Below are positions 31,943-40,783 of a stretch of DNA of 64,000 bases, in pieces. The DNA is from CBDDEH01 sp965226865 (lineage in GTDB: Bacteria; Chloroflexota; Dehalococcoidia; Lucifugimonadales; JAGWBF01). Below the pieces are notes generated by a model. That model had not been told where the DNA came from. It saw only the letters and a program-made list of their open reading frames with translations, and ran no database searches. Made by a program: the position numbers and the translations under genes. The stretch lies in the NCBI GenBank assembly GCA_965226865.1, contig CBDDEH010000004.1:310001-374000 (forward strand), given 5' to 3'. The stretch's first letter is position 1. Each line of letters begins with the position of its first letter.

Positions 31943-33328
31943 TTGGAGTACCTGAAAGTTGTCCGGGGCGCGGAGAGGGGTAAAGAAGAATTCTCCCGCT
32001 TCGACCCGCTAGACTTTGGCTCCCTGCCCCAGGAAGTTATCAGCAAGACACATGAGGTTTTCGGGGATGGAGTGCTACCCCGGGATTCGGTTTCGCTCAT
32101 TCTGAACGCCGTCCGATCCGAAGGCGATGCGGCGGTACGGAAGTACGCACGGCTTCTGGATGGCGTCGATCTGGAAAGCCTGGAGGTTACCGACCAGGAG
32201 ATCGAGAAGGCCTGCGACGAGGTGCCCGAGGTGCTTGTTGAAGCATTGAAGCTCTCGGCAAATAGGGTGACTGAATTTCACCAGGCGGTGATGCGGAAGA
32301 GCTGGGTTGATCTGTCTTCGGGTCTCGGCGAGTTGGTCTCGCCCCTCGATAGAGTCGGGGTATATGCCCCCGGTGGCACGGCCGCCTATCCTTCCACGGT
32401 TCTCATGACGGCGATACCGGCCAAGACAGCAGGGGTCAGAGAGGTAGTGTTGGCCACCCCTAGCAGGAATGGCAGCCTGCCCAACCCCGCCGTTCTCGTC
32501 GCCGCGAAGCTGGCAGGAGTGGACCGGGTGTACCGCGTTGGAGGTGTCCCTGCTATCGGAGCTATGGCCTTTGGCACTGAGAGTGTTCCGAAGGTCGACA
32601 AAATCTGCGGGCCGGGCAACATCTTTGTCACATACGCCAAGAAGCTGGTCTTCGGAGAGGTGGACGTCGACGGGCTATATGGGCCTACGGAGACCGTCGT
32701 GGTAGCCGACGAATCAGCCAACCCCGCGTTCTGCGCCGCTGATCTACTCGCTCAGGCGGAGCACGACCCATTGGCCACGCCCGTGCTGGTAACCACCTCC
32801 CTGGCTCTGATCGCAGAGATCGAGGGTGAGCTGGATAGCCAGTTGTCCTCTCTGGAACGAAGCGACCTGGCCAGCCAGTCCTTGTCCGGACGTGGGAGGG
32901 CCGTCCTCGTAGATTCCCTTGACGAAGCCCTGGAGTTGGCCAACATAATCGCTCCGGAGCACCTTTGCCTCATGGTCAAAGAGCCCTGGGATTGGGCAGG
33001 CAAAGTTCGCCACGCCGGAGGTATTTTCCTAGGCGATTTCTCGCCCGAGGTGATGGGGGATTATGTTGCTGGTCCCAGCCACGTGATGCCTACCGGTGGC
33101 ACCGCCAGATTCAGCTCCGCCTTGAGCGTGCATCAGTTCCTGAGAACGATGCCCATCGTGGGCTTGAAGCCAGGCGAGTACCGAAAGCTTGCCGAGGCCG
33201 CCTCGGTTATTGCCAGGGCGGAGGGGCTAACCGGACACGCCCGGGCCGTCGAAGTGCGGTTGGATTCCTTGAACGGGGCCGCTGACGGGGACAAGAACTC
33301 AGCGAGGAGCTATGAAAGACGTAGCTAA
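31943..33328 (+). CDS. hisD: Histidinol dehydrogenase
   Basis: Catalyses the last two oxidations, L-histidinol to L-histidine with NAD+, using zinc. The 461-residue protein carries VYAPGGTAAYPSTVLM, VDKICGPGNIFVTYAKK, YGPTETVVVAD, the zinc and base residues QAEHDP and AGPSHVMPTGGTARFSS, and a C-terminal EGLTGHARAVEVR. TTG 31943 follows the hisG stop by one base with AGAGGA just upstream. Its end overlaps hisC by 17 bases. Confidence 0.95.
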   Translation: MEYLKVVRGAERGKEEFSRFDPLDFGSLPQEVISKTHEVFGDGVLPRDSVSLILNAVRSEGDAAVRKYARLLDGVDLESLEVTDQEIEKACDEVPEVLVEALKLSANRVTEFHQAVMRKSWVDLSSGLGELVSPLDRVGVYAPGGTAAYPSTVLMTAIPAKTAGVREVVLATPSRNGSLPNPAVLVAAKLAGVDRVYRVGGVPAIGAMAFGTESVPKVDKICGPGNIFVTYAKKLVFGEVDVDGLYGPTETVVVADESANPAFCAADLLAQAEHDPLATPVLVTTSLALIAEIEGELDSQLSSLERSDLASQSLSGRGRAVLVDSLDEALELANIIAPEHLCLMVKEPWDWAGKVRHAGGIFLGDFSPEVMGDYVAGPSHVMPTGGTARFSSALSVHQFLRTMPIVGLKPGEYRKLAEAASVIARAEGLTGHARAVEVRLDSLNGAADGDKNSARSYERRS

Positions 33329-34460
33329 GCTCCTACGCCCCGACATTCAGAATATCGAGATGTATTCCGGTGCCGAGCCCGTAGAGGTCCTGGCGGCCAG
33401 GGCTGGTATATCACCCGACAAGGTAATCAAACTCAACGGCAACGAAAACCCATATGGCCCTTCACCCAAAGTAGCTGAGGCACTGGGAAGGTTCAGCTCC
33501 TTCAGCCGTTATCCGGACACGGAGCAACGACAACTGCGAGAACGGGTATCGGCTTATCTCGGCGTGGACCCCCAGAGTCTGGTTATGGGAAACGGTAGCG
33601 ACGAGATCATAGACCTCATTCTTCGCATGTGCCTGGAGCCGGGCGACAGCATTATAGAGCCAGTCCCTACCTTCGGCATGTATCGGTTGTCTGCACGCAT
33701 CAGCGGTGGGCAGGTCGTTGAGGTTGCCAGGGATGCCTCCTTTGCCATAGACGTCGACGAGATGAAGCGCGCGATCGGCCCCAGAACAAAGGTCGTGTTC
33801 GTCACTTCCCCCAATAACCCAACCGGCAACACAACACCGGACAGTGACATAAGCAGGCTTCTGGATTCGGGCATCCTCGTGGTTGTTGACGAGACGTATT
33901 ACGAGTTCTGTGGAAAGACCGTCTTGCCATTGGTGCAGGAGTACCCGAACCTCATTGTCCTTCGCACCTTTAGCAAATGGGCTGGTCTGGCCGGACTAAG
34001 GGTGGGCATGGGGATAATGTCGCCTGAAATCGCCGGCAGGATGCTGACCATCAAACCGCCCTATAACGTTAACGTGGCTGCCGAGGTCGCGGTTAAAGCT
34101 ACTCTGGAAGACTTAGAAACGCTGATGGACAGGGTGAAGGCCATGGTCGCCGACCGAGAGCGCCTATTTTCGGCCCTGGAACGAATACCCGGTATTCGCC
34201 CATGGCCCTCTGAGGCCAACTTCATACTTTGCCAGTTTCCAACCGGAAGGGGCAAAGAAGTTTATGATGCCCTTGCCGCTAAAGGGATCTTCCTCCGGTA
34301 CTTCTCGACGCCAAGACTCAAAGATTTCGTACGCATAAGCATTGGATTGCCTCATGAGATAGATGCGACAATAGAGGCGTTGCGGGAGGTCCTCGCCGCC
34401 GACGTCGTCGGCGGCGTAGGGTCGAACCGGGATAAGCAAAGAGGCCTTCAAAAGGAGTAG
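33312..34460 (+). CDS. hisC: Histidinol-phosphate aminotransferase
   Basis: PLP-dependent class II aminotransferase converting imidazole-acetol phosphate to histidinol phosphate. The 382 residues contain IKLNGNENPYGPSP, the cofactor region MGNGSDEIIDLI, TSPNNPTGN, VVDETYYEF, and the PLP lysine in RTFSKWAGLAGLRVG. ATG 33312 follows GCGAGGAG inside the hisD 3' end, and its stop codon shares its last base with the GTG of hisB, so the operon is tightly coupled. Confidence 0.95.
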   Translation: MKDVAKLLRPDIQNIEMYSGAEPVEVLAARAGISPDKVIKLNGNENPYGPSPKVAEALGRFSSFSRYPDTEQRQLRERVSAYLGVDPQSLVMGNGSDEIIDLILRMCLEPGDSIIEPVPTFGMYRLSARISGGQVVEVARDASFAIDVDEMKRAIGPRTKVVFVTSPNNPTGNTTPDSDISRLLDSGILVVVDETYYEFCGKTVLPLVQEYPNLIVLRTFSKWAGLAGLRVGMGIMSPEIAGRMLTIKPPYNVNVAAEVAVKATLEDLETLMDRVKAMVADRERLFSALERIPGIRPWPSEANFILCQFPTGRGKEVYDALAAKGIFLRYFSTPRLKDFVRISIGLPHEIDATIEALREVLAADVVGGVGSNRDKQRGLQKE

Positions 34461-35062
34461 TGACTTTGCAACGCCAGGCAACGGTCAAGCGACAAACCGG
34501 TGAGACCAAGGTGTCTCTATCTCTAAACCTCGATGGAGAGGGGCGGAGTCAAATAGCCACAGGTAATGGAATGCTGGACCACCTTTTGTCACAGCTTTCC
34601 AAACACGGCCTATTTGACATAACGTTGGAGGCTCAGGGGGACCTGGAGACCGGCTGGCATCACCTGATCGAGGACACTGGAATCTCCCTGGGTAAGGCTT
34701 TCCGAGAAGCTCTGGGGGATGGAGCGGGAATCCGTAGAATGGGACATGCGATGGTCCCGTTGGACGAGGCCCTAGCCCTGGTCGCGGTGGATATGAGCGG
34801 AAGGCGGTACGCGTCGCTGGACCTGTCCCTTGGTGGCGAAATGGTGGAATCTCTTCCGGGGGAACTGGTGCGCCATCTTCTTGAGAGCTTCGCCATGGAG
34901 GCCAGAATAACCTTGCACGCCAGGATGCTCAGTGGAGAGGATCCCCACCATAAAGCGGAAGCCCTTTTTAAATGCCTGGCGAAGGCGCTGCGTCAGGCTG
35001 TGGAACTCGATCCCAGAGCTGGGGGGCAAATTCCCAGCACCAAGGGTACTGTCAGCGATTAA
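34460..35062 (+). CDS. hisB: Imidazoleglycerol-phosphate dehydratase
   Basis: Dehydrates IGP to imidazole-acetol phosphate with manganese. The monofunctional 200-residue protein has both His-rich metal motifs (GNGMLDHLLSQLSKHG, and LETGWHHLIEDTGISLGKA) and the C-terminal SGEDPHHKAEALFKCLAKAL. GTG 34460 overlaps the hisC stop; a TTG two codons later is an alternative. Its end overlaps the convergent purS stop by 4 bases. The other his genes (hisH, hisA, hisF, hisI) are not in this window. Confidence 0.95.
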   Translation: MTLQRQATVKRQTGETKVSLSLNLDGEGRSQIATGNGMLDHLLSQLSKHGLFDITLEAQGDLETGWHHLIEDTGISLGKAFREALGDGAGIRRMGHAMVPLDEALALVAVDMSGRRYASLDLSLGGEMVESLPGELVRHLLESFAMEARITLHARMLSGEDPHHKAEALFKCLAKALRQAVELDPRAGGQIPSTKGTVSD

Positions 35063-35310
35063 CCTAGCTTAACCAACTCGTAGCGATAGTCTTCTATTAC
35101 CGGGTTGGCCAACAGCTTTGAGCACATCTCCTTGATCTGCTTTTCTACCTGGGGGCGTCGCTCCTCCCGAACCGTTACCTCAAGGTATTTGCCGACCCGG
35201 ACGCTCTCGGTCGAGCTAAAGCCCAGAGTCTTTAGACCCCCCAGCACTGTGAGGCCCTGAGGGTCATTCACCGTTGGCTTGAGCGTGACATATATTTTTG
35301 CCAGGAACAT
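35059..35310 (-). CDS. purS: Phosphoribosylformylglycinamidine synthase subunit PurS
   Basis: Small dimeric subunit bridging PurL and PurQ in the fourth step of purine synthesis. The sequence FLAKIYVTLKPTVNDPQG, TLGFSSTESVRVGKYLEV and CSKLLANPVIEDYRYEL matches the family throughout its 83 residues. The ATG at 35310 is preferred because PurS proteins begin at this strand; a GTG at 35325 overlapping the upstream stop is possible. It is the last gene of the purine operon. PurL and PurQ are not in the window. Confidence 0.92.
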   Translation of the reverse strand: MFLAKIYVTLKPTVNDPQGLTVLGGLKTLGFSSTESVRVGKYLEVTVREERRPQVEKQIKEMCSKLLANPVIEDYRYELVKLG

Positions 35311-35324
35311 TCTGGGCTTTTCCA

Positions 35325-36017
35325 CTAGCCGCGGTCAACCGAAGAGGTACAAGGTATAGCACCAACCCTAGCCGTCTCCGCGCTAAAACGGTTGGCTCTA
35401 TTTGCCTCATAGAAGGCCGTTATACCGCCGATATTCGCCCCTTGGACTAGTTCTGTTTTCCCCCAAGCGGTCAATGCCACCTGGCCTTCGGGGATGTCAG
35501 AGTAAGGCCGAATAACACCCCAGCTACCAAAGTCGAATAGCACATCCGCAAGGTCTTTTACTCTTTGGATTTCCGCAGCGTCCGAGAGGTTGTAGCTTAT
35601 GACAACATGCCCATGTTCCATATTATGGACCGCGAACTCGTCGTTTATCTCATCGTCGTATAGTCCGCAACTAGCTGGTTGACCCCAGTGGTCTCCGGAG
35701 TCTGGTGGAATGATGTCGTAGATAATGGGCCGCCCTTCTGGCTGATGTACCGCTCTGCCGGTATCCCGTATTGGCTCTCCTGTCTCCTCGACTCGGTTCA
35801 CATTCGTGCCAGCTCCGGGGAAAGATTGCAAGGCGAAGCTCACTATCACAAGGATTCCTATCAGACTAGCGGCCCCTATGAAACCCCAACGCCTTATCTT
35901 CTTCCAGGTTCGCTGGCGTATCCAGCCTTTCCCGCCGGAACCCTGAGAGGTGCCCATTCCACCACCGCCTGAGCCTCCTTGGGTTCTGCCTTTCTTGCGT
36001 TTCTTAGCCTCTGGCAA
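35325..36017 (-). CDS. DUF3105 single-pass membrane protein
   Basis: A 230-residue protein with a basic Gly-rich cytoplasmic N-terminus, one transmembrane helix near residues 48-68 (GFIGAASLIGILVIVSFAL), and an extracytoplasmic DUF3105 domain. Family words present are IPPDSGDHWGQPASCGLYDD, VHNMEHGHVVISYNL and VALTAWGKTELV. The conserved His and Cys residues could bind metal, but the function is unknown. The TTG at 36017 has AGAGGAGA 6 bases upstream. It sits between purC and purS, which is odd for a membrane protein and may simply reflect operon crowding. Confidence 0.85.
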   Translation of the reverse strand: MPEAKKRKKGRTQGGSGGGGMGTSQGSGGKGWIRQRTWKKIRRWGFIGAASLIGILVIVSFALQSFPGAGTNVNRVEETGEPIRDTGRAVHQPEGRPIIYDIIPPDSGDHWGQPASCGLYDDEINDEFAVHNMEHGHVVISYNLSDAAEIQRVKDLADVLFDFGSWGVIRPYSDIPEGQVALTAWGKTELVQGANIGGITAFYEANRANRFSAETARVGAIPCTSSVDRG

Positions 36018-36053
36018 TAAGTTCTCCTCTGATTAAATCAACTTAGATCAACG

Positions 36054-36959
36054 TCACGATATCGATATTTCTTGCCCTGTGAGCATACGGTAAGCTTCCA
36101 TGTATCTTTCGGTAGTACGCTCGACTATGTCCGCAGGCAATTCCGGCGCCGGTGGCTCTCGGTTCCAGTTCTGAGCCGTGAGCCAGTCACGGACGAACTG
36201 CTTGTCGAAGTTGGGTAGGGACTCACCGGGTACGTAACCTCGTACGTCCCAGAACCTGCTGGAGTCTGGTGTAAGAAGCTCGTCTATCAAGATGAGGTTT
36301 CCGTCTAGAATGCCGAACTCCATCTTGGTGTCGGCGAGTATGATGCCTCGGTCCCTGGCGTAATTGTGAGCATATCGATAAACGGCAATACTAGTATTTT
36401 CTAGCTTGCGGGCCAGGTCGGAGCCCACCATGTCCGCGACCTGTTCCAGGGTCATGTTCTCGTCGTGGCCCTCTTCGGCCTTGGTGGTCGGTGTGAATAC
36501 AGGCTCCGGTAACTCCTGTCCCTCCTTGAGCCCCGTTGGTAGCTTCCGGCCCAACATAGTGCCGAACTTCTTGTATTCTGACCATGCGGAGCCGGCGATA
36601 TAACCTCGTACTATACATTCGACGTCGATTCGCTCTGCCCTGCGGACGATCGATGACTGCCTAGCGATCTCTTGGGGTATACCGCCGGGAAGCGTTGCTC
36701 CAGGGTATTCAGCCAACATATTCGGATCATCGGCGAGCCCCACCAGATGATTGTCTACAATGTGGGTAGTTTTTTGAAACCAAAAGGCCGACATCCGGCT
36801 CAGCACCAAACCCTTGTTGGGTATGCCATTGGGAAGCACGACATCGAATGCGGAGATTCGGTCAGTGGCCACCATCAGCATCAGGCCATGGCCCAGGTCA
36901 TACGTGTCTCGGACTTTGCCCCGGTGTATGAGATCGGGTAAGGATGTATGGGTTATCAT
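36054..36959 (-). CDS. purC: Phosphoribosylaminoimidazole-succinocarboxamide synthase
   Basis: SAICAR synthetase, joining aspartate to CAIR with ATP. The 301-residue chain begins ITHTSLPDLIHRGKVRDTYD and includes VATDRISAFDVVLPNGIPNKG, ECIVRGYIAGSAWSEYKK, GIILADTKMEFG and LIDELLTPDSSRFW. It is the longer form of about 300 residues. ATG 36959 is preferred. The longer frame from 36986 would run into purB and gives a non-homologous leader. Confidence 0.95.
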   Translation of the reverse strand: MITHTSLPDLIHRGKVRDTYDLGHGLMLMVATDRISAFDVVLPNGIPNKGLVLSRMSAFWFQKTTHIVDNHLVGLADDPNMLAEYPGATLPGGIPQEIARQSSIVRRAERIDVECIVRGYIAGSAWSEYKKFGTMLGRKLPTGLKEGQELPEPVFTPTTKAEEGHDENMTLEQVADMVGSDLARKLENTSIAVYRYAHNYARDRGIILADTKMEFGILDGNLILIDELLTPDSSRFWDVRGYVPGESLPNFDKQFVRDWLTAQNWNREPPAPELPADIVERTTERYMEAYRMLTGQEISIS

Positions 36960-36969
36960 CAGAAATTCA

Positions 36970-38262
36970 CTATAGCAGGCCGACACGCCTAAAGCTATCG
37001 TCGACGTAGCGAGTGTAGTAGCCGTGGTCGAAGAGTTTCATCAACTCTCCCTCCGACAGGTACGAGGTAACATCCGAGTCGGATTTAAGTAGTCCCAGGA
37101 AGTCCAATCCCTCGTCCCAACTACGCATAGCGTTTCGCTGCACCAGTTTATAAGCCTCCTCTCTGGCGAGGCCTTTCTCAATGAGGTCCAGCAGGATCCG
37201 CTGGCTGAACAGCACTCCACGGGTGCTTTCCATGTTGCTTAACATTCGCTCAGGGAAGACTTTCAAGCCCTGCAATATTTCGGTAAATAGACCCACTATG
37301 TAGTCCAATGCCAGACAAGAGTCGGGTAGGATCAGACGTTCTGCAGAAGAGTGGCTGATGTCCCTCTCATGCCAGAGGGCCACGTTGTCCAAAGCGGTAA
37401 CGCTATAGCCACGAATAAGTCTCGCCAAGCCGCAGATCCTTTCGGACAGCTCAGGGTTACGTTTGTGAGGCATGGCGGAGGAACCGGTCTGACCCTCCCC
37501 GAAGGGCTCCTGCACCTCCCTCACTTCGGTCCGCTGGAGAGACCGTATCTCCGTTGCGAACTTTTCGAGAGAGGCCGCGATTAGGGCGAGGGTGGACACG
37601 AAATGGGCGTGCCTGTCCCTCTGTAATATCTGGCTGGAGATTGGAGCCACTTCGAGACCCAACCTCCTGCATACACGCTCCTCCACCTCGGGTGATACGG
37701 TAGCGTGGGTACCAACAGCCCCGGAGAGTTTACCCACTCGGATACTACTGAGAGCGTGCTGCAGTCTCTCCTTTTGCCTGCCCATCTCGGCCCACCACAG
37801 CGCCATCTTGAGCCCGAATGTAATAGGCTCGGCGTGCACGCCATGGGTCCTGCCCACCATAAGAGTGTCCTTGTATTTTAGCGCCAGGGTCCTAATTGCC
37901 CACAGAGCTTCGTCCATATCTTCCAGCAGGGCCTTGGTAGCCTCCTCCATCTGAAGGCTCAAGGCTGTATCTATCACGTCGCTGGATGTCAGGCCTAGGT
38001 GTATCCACCGGCCCTCATCTCCAAGGCCATGGGTCACCGACCCAATGAATGCCGTGACGTCGTGGCGGGTGCGCTGGAAGAGCTCGGTCATAAGCTGGTG
38101 GTCGTATTTGGCACCCCGGAGTTTCTTCATATCCTCATCAGGAATCACTCCTTCTTCGGTCCAGGCCTCGCAGACCGCCAACTCGACTTGGAGCCATTTA
38201 CCGTACTTGTTCTCGTCGGACCAGATACGCTTCATTTTGGGCCGGGAGTAGCGGTCGATCAT
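36970..38262 (-). CDS. purB: Adenylosuccinate lyase
   Basis: Fumarate-lyase superfamily enzyme acting twice in purine synthesis, on SAICAR and on adenylosuccinate. The 430-residue protein shows the signature GQTGSSAMPHKRNPELSERI, the catalytic His region VGRTHGVHAEPITFG, and LTSSDVIDTALSLQ. ATG 38262 (MIDRYSRPKMKRIW) matches the usual N-terminus and lies just after the stop of the upstream HAD gene. The following purC starts 10 bases on. Confidence 0.95.
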   Translation of the reverse strand: MIDRYSRPKMKRIWSDENKYGKWLQVELAVCEAWTEEGVIPDEDMKKLRGAKYDHQLMTELFQRTRHDVTAFIGSVTHGLGDEGRWIHLGLTSSDVIDTALSLQMEEATKALLEDMDEALWAIRTLALKYKDTLMVGRTHGVHAEPITFGLKMALWWAEMGRQKERLQHALSSIRVGKLSGAVGTHATVSPEVEERVCRRLGLEVAPISSQILQRDRHAHFVSTLALIAASLEKFATEIRSLQRTEVREVQEPFGEGQTGSSAMPHKRNPELSERICGLARLIRGYSVTALDNVALWHERDISHSSAERLILPDSCLALDYIVGLFTEILQGLKVFPERMLSNMESTRGVLFSQRILLDLIEKGLAREEAYKLVQRNAMRSWDEGLDFLGLLKSDSDVTSYLSEGELMKLFDHGYYTRYVDDSFRRVGLL

Positions 38263-38263
38263 T

Positions 38264-39028
38264 TCATGCTCCCACACTGCCAAATTCCGCGTGGAACAGC
38301 TCAAGACCGCGGATGACGTCGGAGAAGTCTTCGAATTCGGTGAAAGGAACGCCGTTTTGGAGGCAGGTTGCCGCCAGGTGACTGCGAGCGAACACCTTGT
38401 CTGCTATGGAGACCGGGCAAAAATCAGAGCGCCCATCGCCGACGTAGACAATACTATGCCCCTGATCACGATACCGGGATAGGATGGCGCACTTGCATGT
38501 GCCCCATCCGGAACACTCTTCCGCGGATGATGCTCCCGAGCCATCCCAGGGATACGGATATTCATATTGGACGCCTTCAGGAAGGAAATTGGTCTTAACG
38601 GCGTAGCGGGGGACCGCTCCCAGCCCTTCCCGTTCCAGCAGGGCATCGATATAAAAGTCCAGACCGACAGTCACGATGGCAAGGGGCATGCCTTTTGATT
38701 GACAATACTCCCACAGGTCTTTGAAGTGTGAGCGCAACTCGGCCTTCTCTTTTACCAGCGCTTTCAGTTCCTCGAGGCCAGCCCCGATGCCACGAAAGGA
38801 TAGCTCCTGATATTCCTTGAAGGTCAAGTTATCTTGCCGCAACTGCCCCAGGAGTTGCTGGCGGGAGACATTGCCGTCGAAATGCTTGAGGAGTAGTTGT
38901 GCCACGTTTTGGTGTGCGGTGGTTTCGTCGAAGTCGCACAGAACGGCGGGAAGACGCTGCGGGCTTGGTCCGGGACTAGCCTTCTCTGAGTTTTTGTCGG
39001 TAACTCTCATAGGCCTTTTTGATGCCAT
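38264..39028 (-). CDS. HAD-IB family phosphatase, MtnX-like
   Basis: A 254-residue haloacid-dehalogenase phosphatase. Motif I is CDFDETTAHQNVAQ (nucleophile Asp and acid Asp, with Glu for the usual Gly). Motif II is IVTVGLDFYID, and motif IV is VYVGDGRSDFCPVSIADKVFARSHLA. The GDGRSDFCP word is characteristic of MtnX, the HK-MTPenyl-1-P phosphatase of methionine salvage, and of related phosphatases. Its place inside the purine operon could point to a nucleotide-derived phosphate ester instead. The start (ATG 39028 or 39010) overlaps the purE 3' end by 35-53 bases. Confidence 0.8.
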   Translation of the reverse strand: MASKRPMRVTDKNSEKASPGPSPQRLPAVLCDFDETTAHQNVAQLLLKHFDGNVSRQQLLGQLRQDNLTFKEYQELSFRGIGAGLEELKALVKEKAELRSHFKDLWEYCQSKGMPLAIVTVGLDFYIDALLEREGLGAVPRYAVKTNFLPEGVQYEYPYPWDGSGASSAEECSGWGTCKCAILSRYRDQGHSIVYVGDGRSDFCPVSIADKVFARSHLAATCLQNGVPFTEFEDFSDVIRGLELFHAEFGSVGA

Positions 39029-39434
39029 CGTGTTTCAACCCCAGGATCTCGGCAGCCAGGTAAGCCGCGTTGCGGGCCCCCCATGAGCCGATGGCCACGC
39101 ACGCCACCGGTATCCCAGGTGGCATCTGAGCGATGGCCATCAAAGAGTCGAGGCCTTTCAGTTCGCTGCTCGCAACCGGCACCCCGATGACAGGTACTGT
39201 GCTCCAGGATGCCAGTACCCCCGGAAGCGCGGCAGACCCTCCGGCCGCCGCTATAAACACTTCGATGCCACGTTCCCCGGCTGCCAGAGCATACTCTCGG
39301 ACCTTCTCAGGGGACCTGTGGGCCGACATCACCCTCATCTCATAGTCGATCCCCAACTGCTCCAGCACCTTTACTGTCTCCTGGGCTATCGGGTCGTCGG
39401 AAGCGCTCCCCAAGACTACGCTCACTAAAGGCAC
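38976..39434 (-). CDS. purE: N5-carboxyaminoimidazole ribonucleotide mutase, class I PurE
   Basis: Converts N5-CAIR to CAIR. The 152-residue protein begins LVSVVLGSASDDPIAQET and contains MRVMSAHRSPEKV, AAAGGSAALPGVLA and PVIGVPVASSELKGLDSL, the Class I PurE pattern. GTG 39434 has AAAGGAGA 8 bases upstream. PurK, usually the partner, is not in this window. Its 3' end overlaps the start of the HAD phosphatase gene. Confidence 0.94.
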   Translation of the reverse strand: MPLVSVVLGSASDDPIAQETVKVLEQLGIDYEMRVMSAHRSPEKVREYALAAGERGIEVFIAAAGGSAALPGVLASWSTVPVIGVPVASSELKGLDSLMAIAQMPPGIPVACVAIGSWGARNAAYLAAEILGLKHDGIKKAYESYRQKLREG

Positions 39435-39489
39435 AGGCTAGTTCTCCTTTGATAATTCTTCAAGGCAGGCCCAGTATATCAAAACCAAG

Positions 39490-40767
39490 CTATCCCTTCA
39501 TCAGGGCTATATCTTTGCGGTAGTGTGCATCTTGGAAGCTGATCTTCTCCACATTTCGATAGACCCTTTGTCTAGCCTCGCTAAGAGAAGCACCTCCTGC
39601 AGCGACAGAAAGCACCCTCCCCCCGTTGGTAACGAGGCCCGGCCCGTCACTTCTTGTCTTGGTGCCTGAGTGGAATACCAGCACGTCACGATCCACGTCT
39701 TCGAGGCCTTCGATAGATTTACCCTTCTCGTAACACGAAGGATAGCCTCCTGACGCCATCACAACGTCGACGAAAGATTCGTTAGTCCAGTGTACCTCCA
39801 CTTGATCCAGTGTTCCATTGGCACAGGCGATAGCGACATCAGTCAGGTCCGTCTTCAAACGCGGTAGGATAACCTGGGCCTCGGGGTCTCCGAGCCGGCA
39901 GTTGAACTCCAACACTTTCGGCCCCTCGTTCGTCAAGATGAGCCCTGCGTATAGCACACCGCGATAAGGAATGCTCTCAGCCGCCATCGCCCTCACGGTT
40001 GGAGTCATGATGCCATGTTGGACCATCTCCTCCAGCTCAGGCGTCCAGAATCCCGGTGGTGTGTAGCAGCCCATGCCCCCTGTGTTGGGCCCCTCGTTTC
40101 CGTCCAATAGGCGCTTGTAGTCGCAGGCCGAGACCAACTGTGATATATGCTCTCCATCGGAGAAGGCGAATACACTCACCTCCGGTCCATCCAAACACTC
40201 CTCCAGGACCACCGTATCTCCTGCGGCGCCGAATAAACGGTTCTCCATACAGTCCTGAAGAGCTTTCAAAGCTTCGGTGGTATTGTTGCACACGGTTACG
40301 CCCTTACCTGCCGCCAGGCCGTCGGCCTTCACCACAACGGGCCCTTCATGCTTTGTTAGAAAATCGCTGGCGTCTTCGTATGACCCAAAGACCTGAAAAT
40401 CGGGATGAGGGATGGCATATTTGCGCATCAGTTGCATGGCAAATGACTTGCTGGTCTCTAGCTGGGCCGCAGCCCGGGTAGGGCCGAGGATCGGCAGGCC
40501 TCGAGACGTAAACAGGTCCACGATGCCCTTGTCCAGGGGGGCCTCAGGGCCGACTATCGTAAGGTCTATGGCCTGAGCGTTGACGATGCCAGCCAGGCCT
40601 TCGATGTCTTCTGCCGAGACCGAAAGGTTGGTACCTAGGGACGCCGTTCCCGGGTTGCCGGGCGCTATCAATAACTCATCGACCCGGGGGCTGCTGGAAA
40701 GTTTCCAGGCTATGGCGTGTCCTCTGGCTCCCGAGCCGACGACCAGAACTTTCACGGCTGCGGACAC
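39490..40767 (-). CDS. purD: Phosphoribosylamine-glycine ligase
   Basis: ATP-grasp enzyme (GARS) joining phosphoribosylamine and glycine. The 425 residues show the N-terminal VLVVGSGARGHAIAWKL, then IVGPEAPLDKGIVDLF, the ATP-grasp core VVKADGLAAGKGVTV and VVLEECLDGPEVSVFAFS, the GGMGCYTP segment and the metal-binding LEFNCRLGDPEAQVIL. It starts 16 bases after guaA. The length is typical of the monofunctional enzyme. Confidence 0.96.
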   Translation of the reverse strand: MSAAVKVLVVGSGARGHAIAWKLSSSPRVDELLIAPGNPGTASLGTNLSVSAEDIEGLAGIVNAQAIDLTIVGPEAPLDKGIVDLFTSRGLPILGPTRAAAQLETSKSFAMQLMRKYAIPHPDFQVFGSYEDASDFLTKHEGPVVVKADGLAAGKGVTVCNNTTEALKALQDCMENRLFGAAGDTVVLEECLDGPEVSVFAFSDGEHISQLVSACDYKRLLDGNEGPNTGGMGCYTPPGFWTPELEEMVQHGIMTPTVRAMAAESIPYRGVLYAGLILTNEGPKVLEFNCRLGDPEAQVILPRLKTDLTDVAIACANGTLDQVEVHWTNESFVDVVMASGGYPSCYEKGKSIEGLEDVDRDVLVFHSGTKTRSDGPGLVTNGGRVLSVAAGGASLSEARQRVYRNVEKISFQDAHYRKDIALMKG

Positions 40768-40783
40768 CTACCTAGTATAGAGC

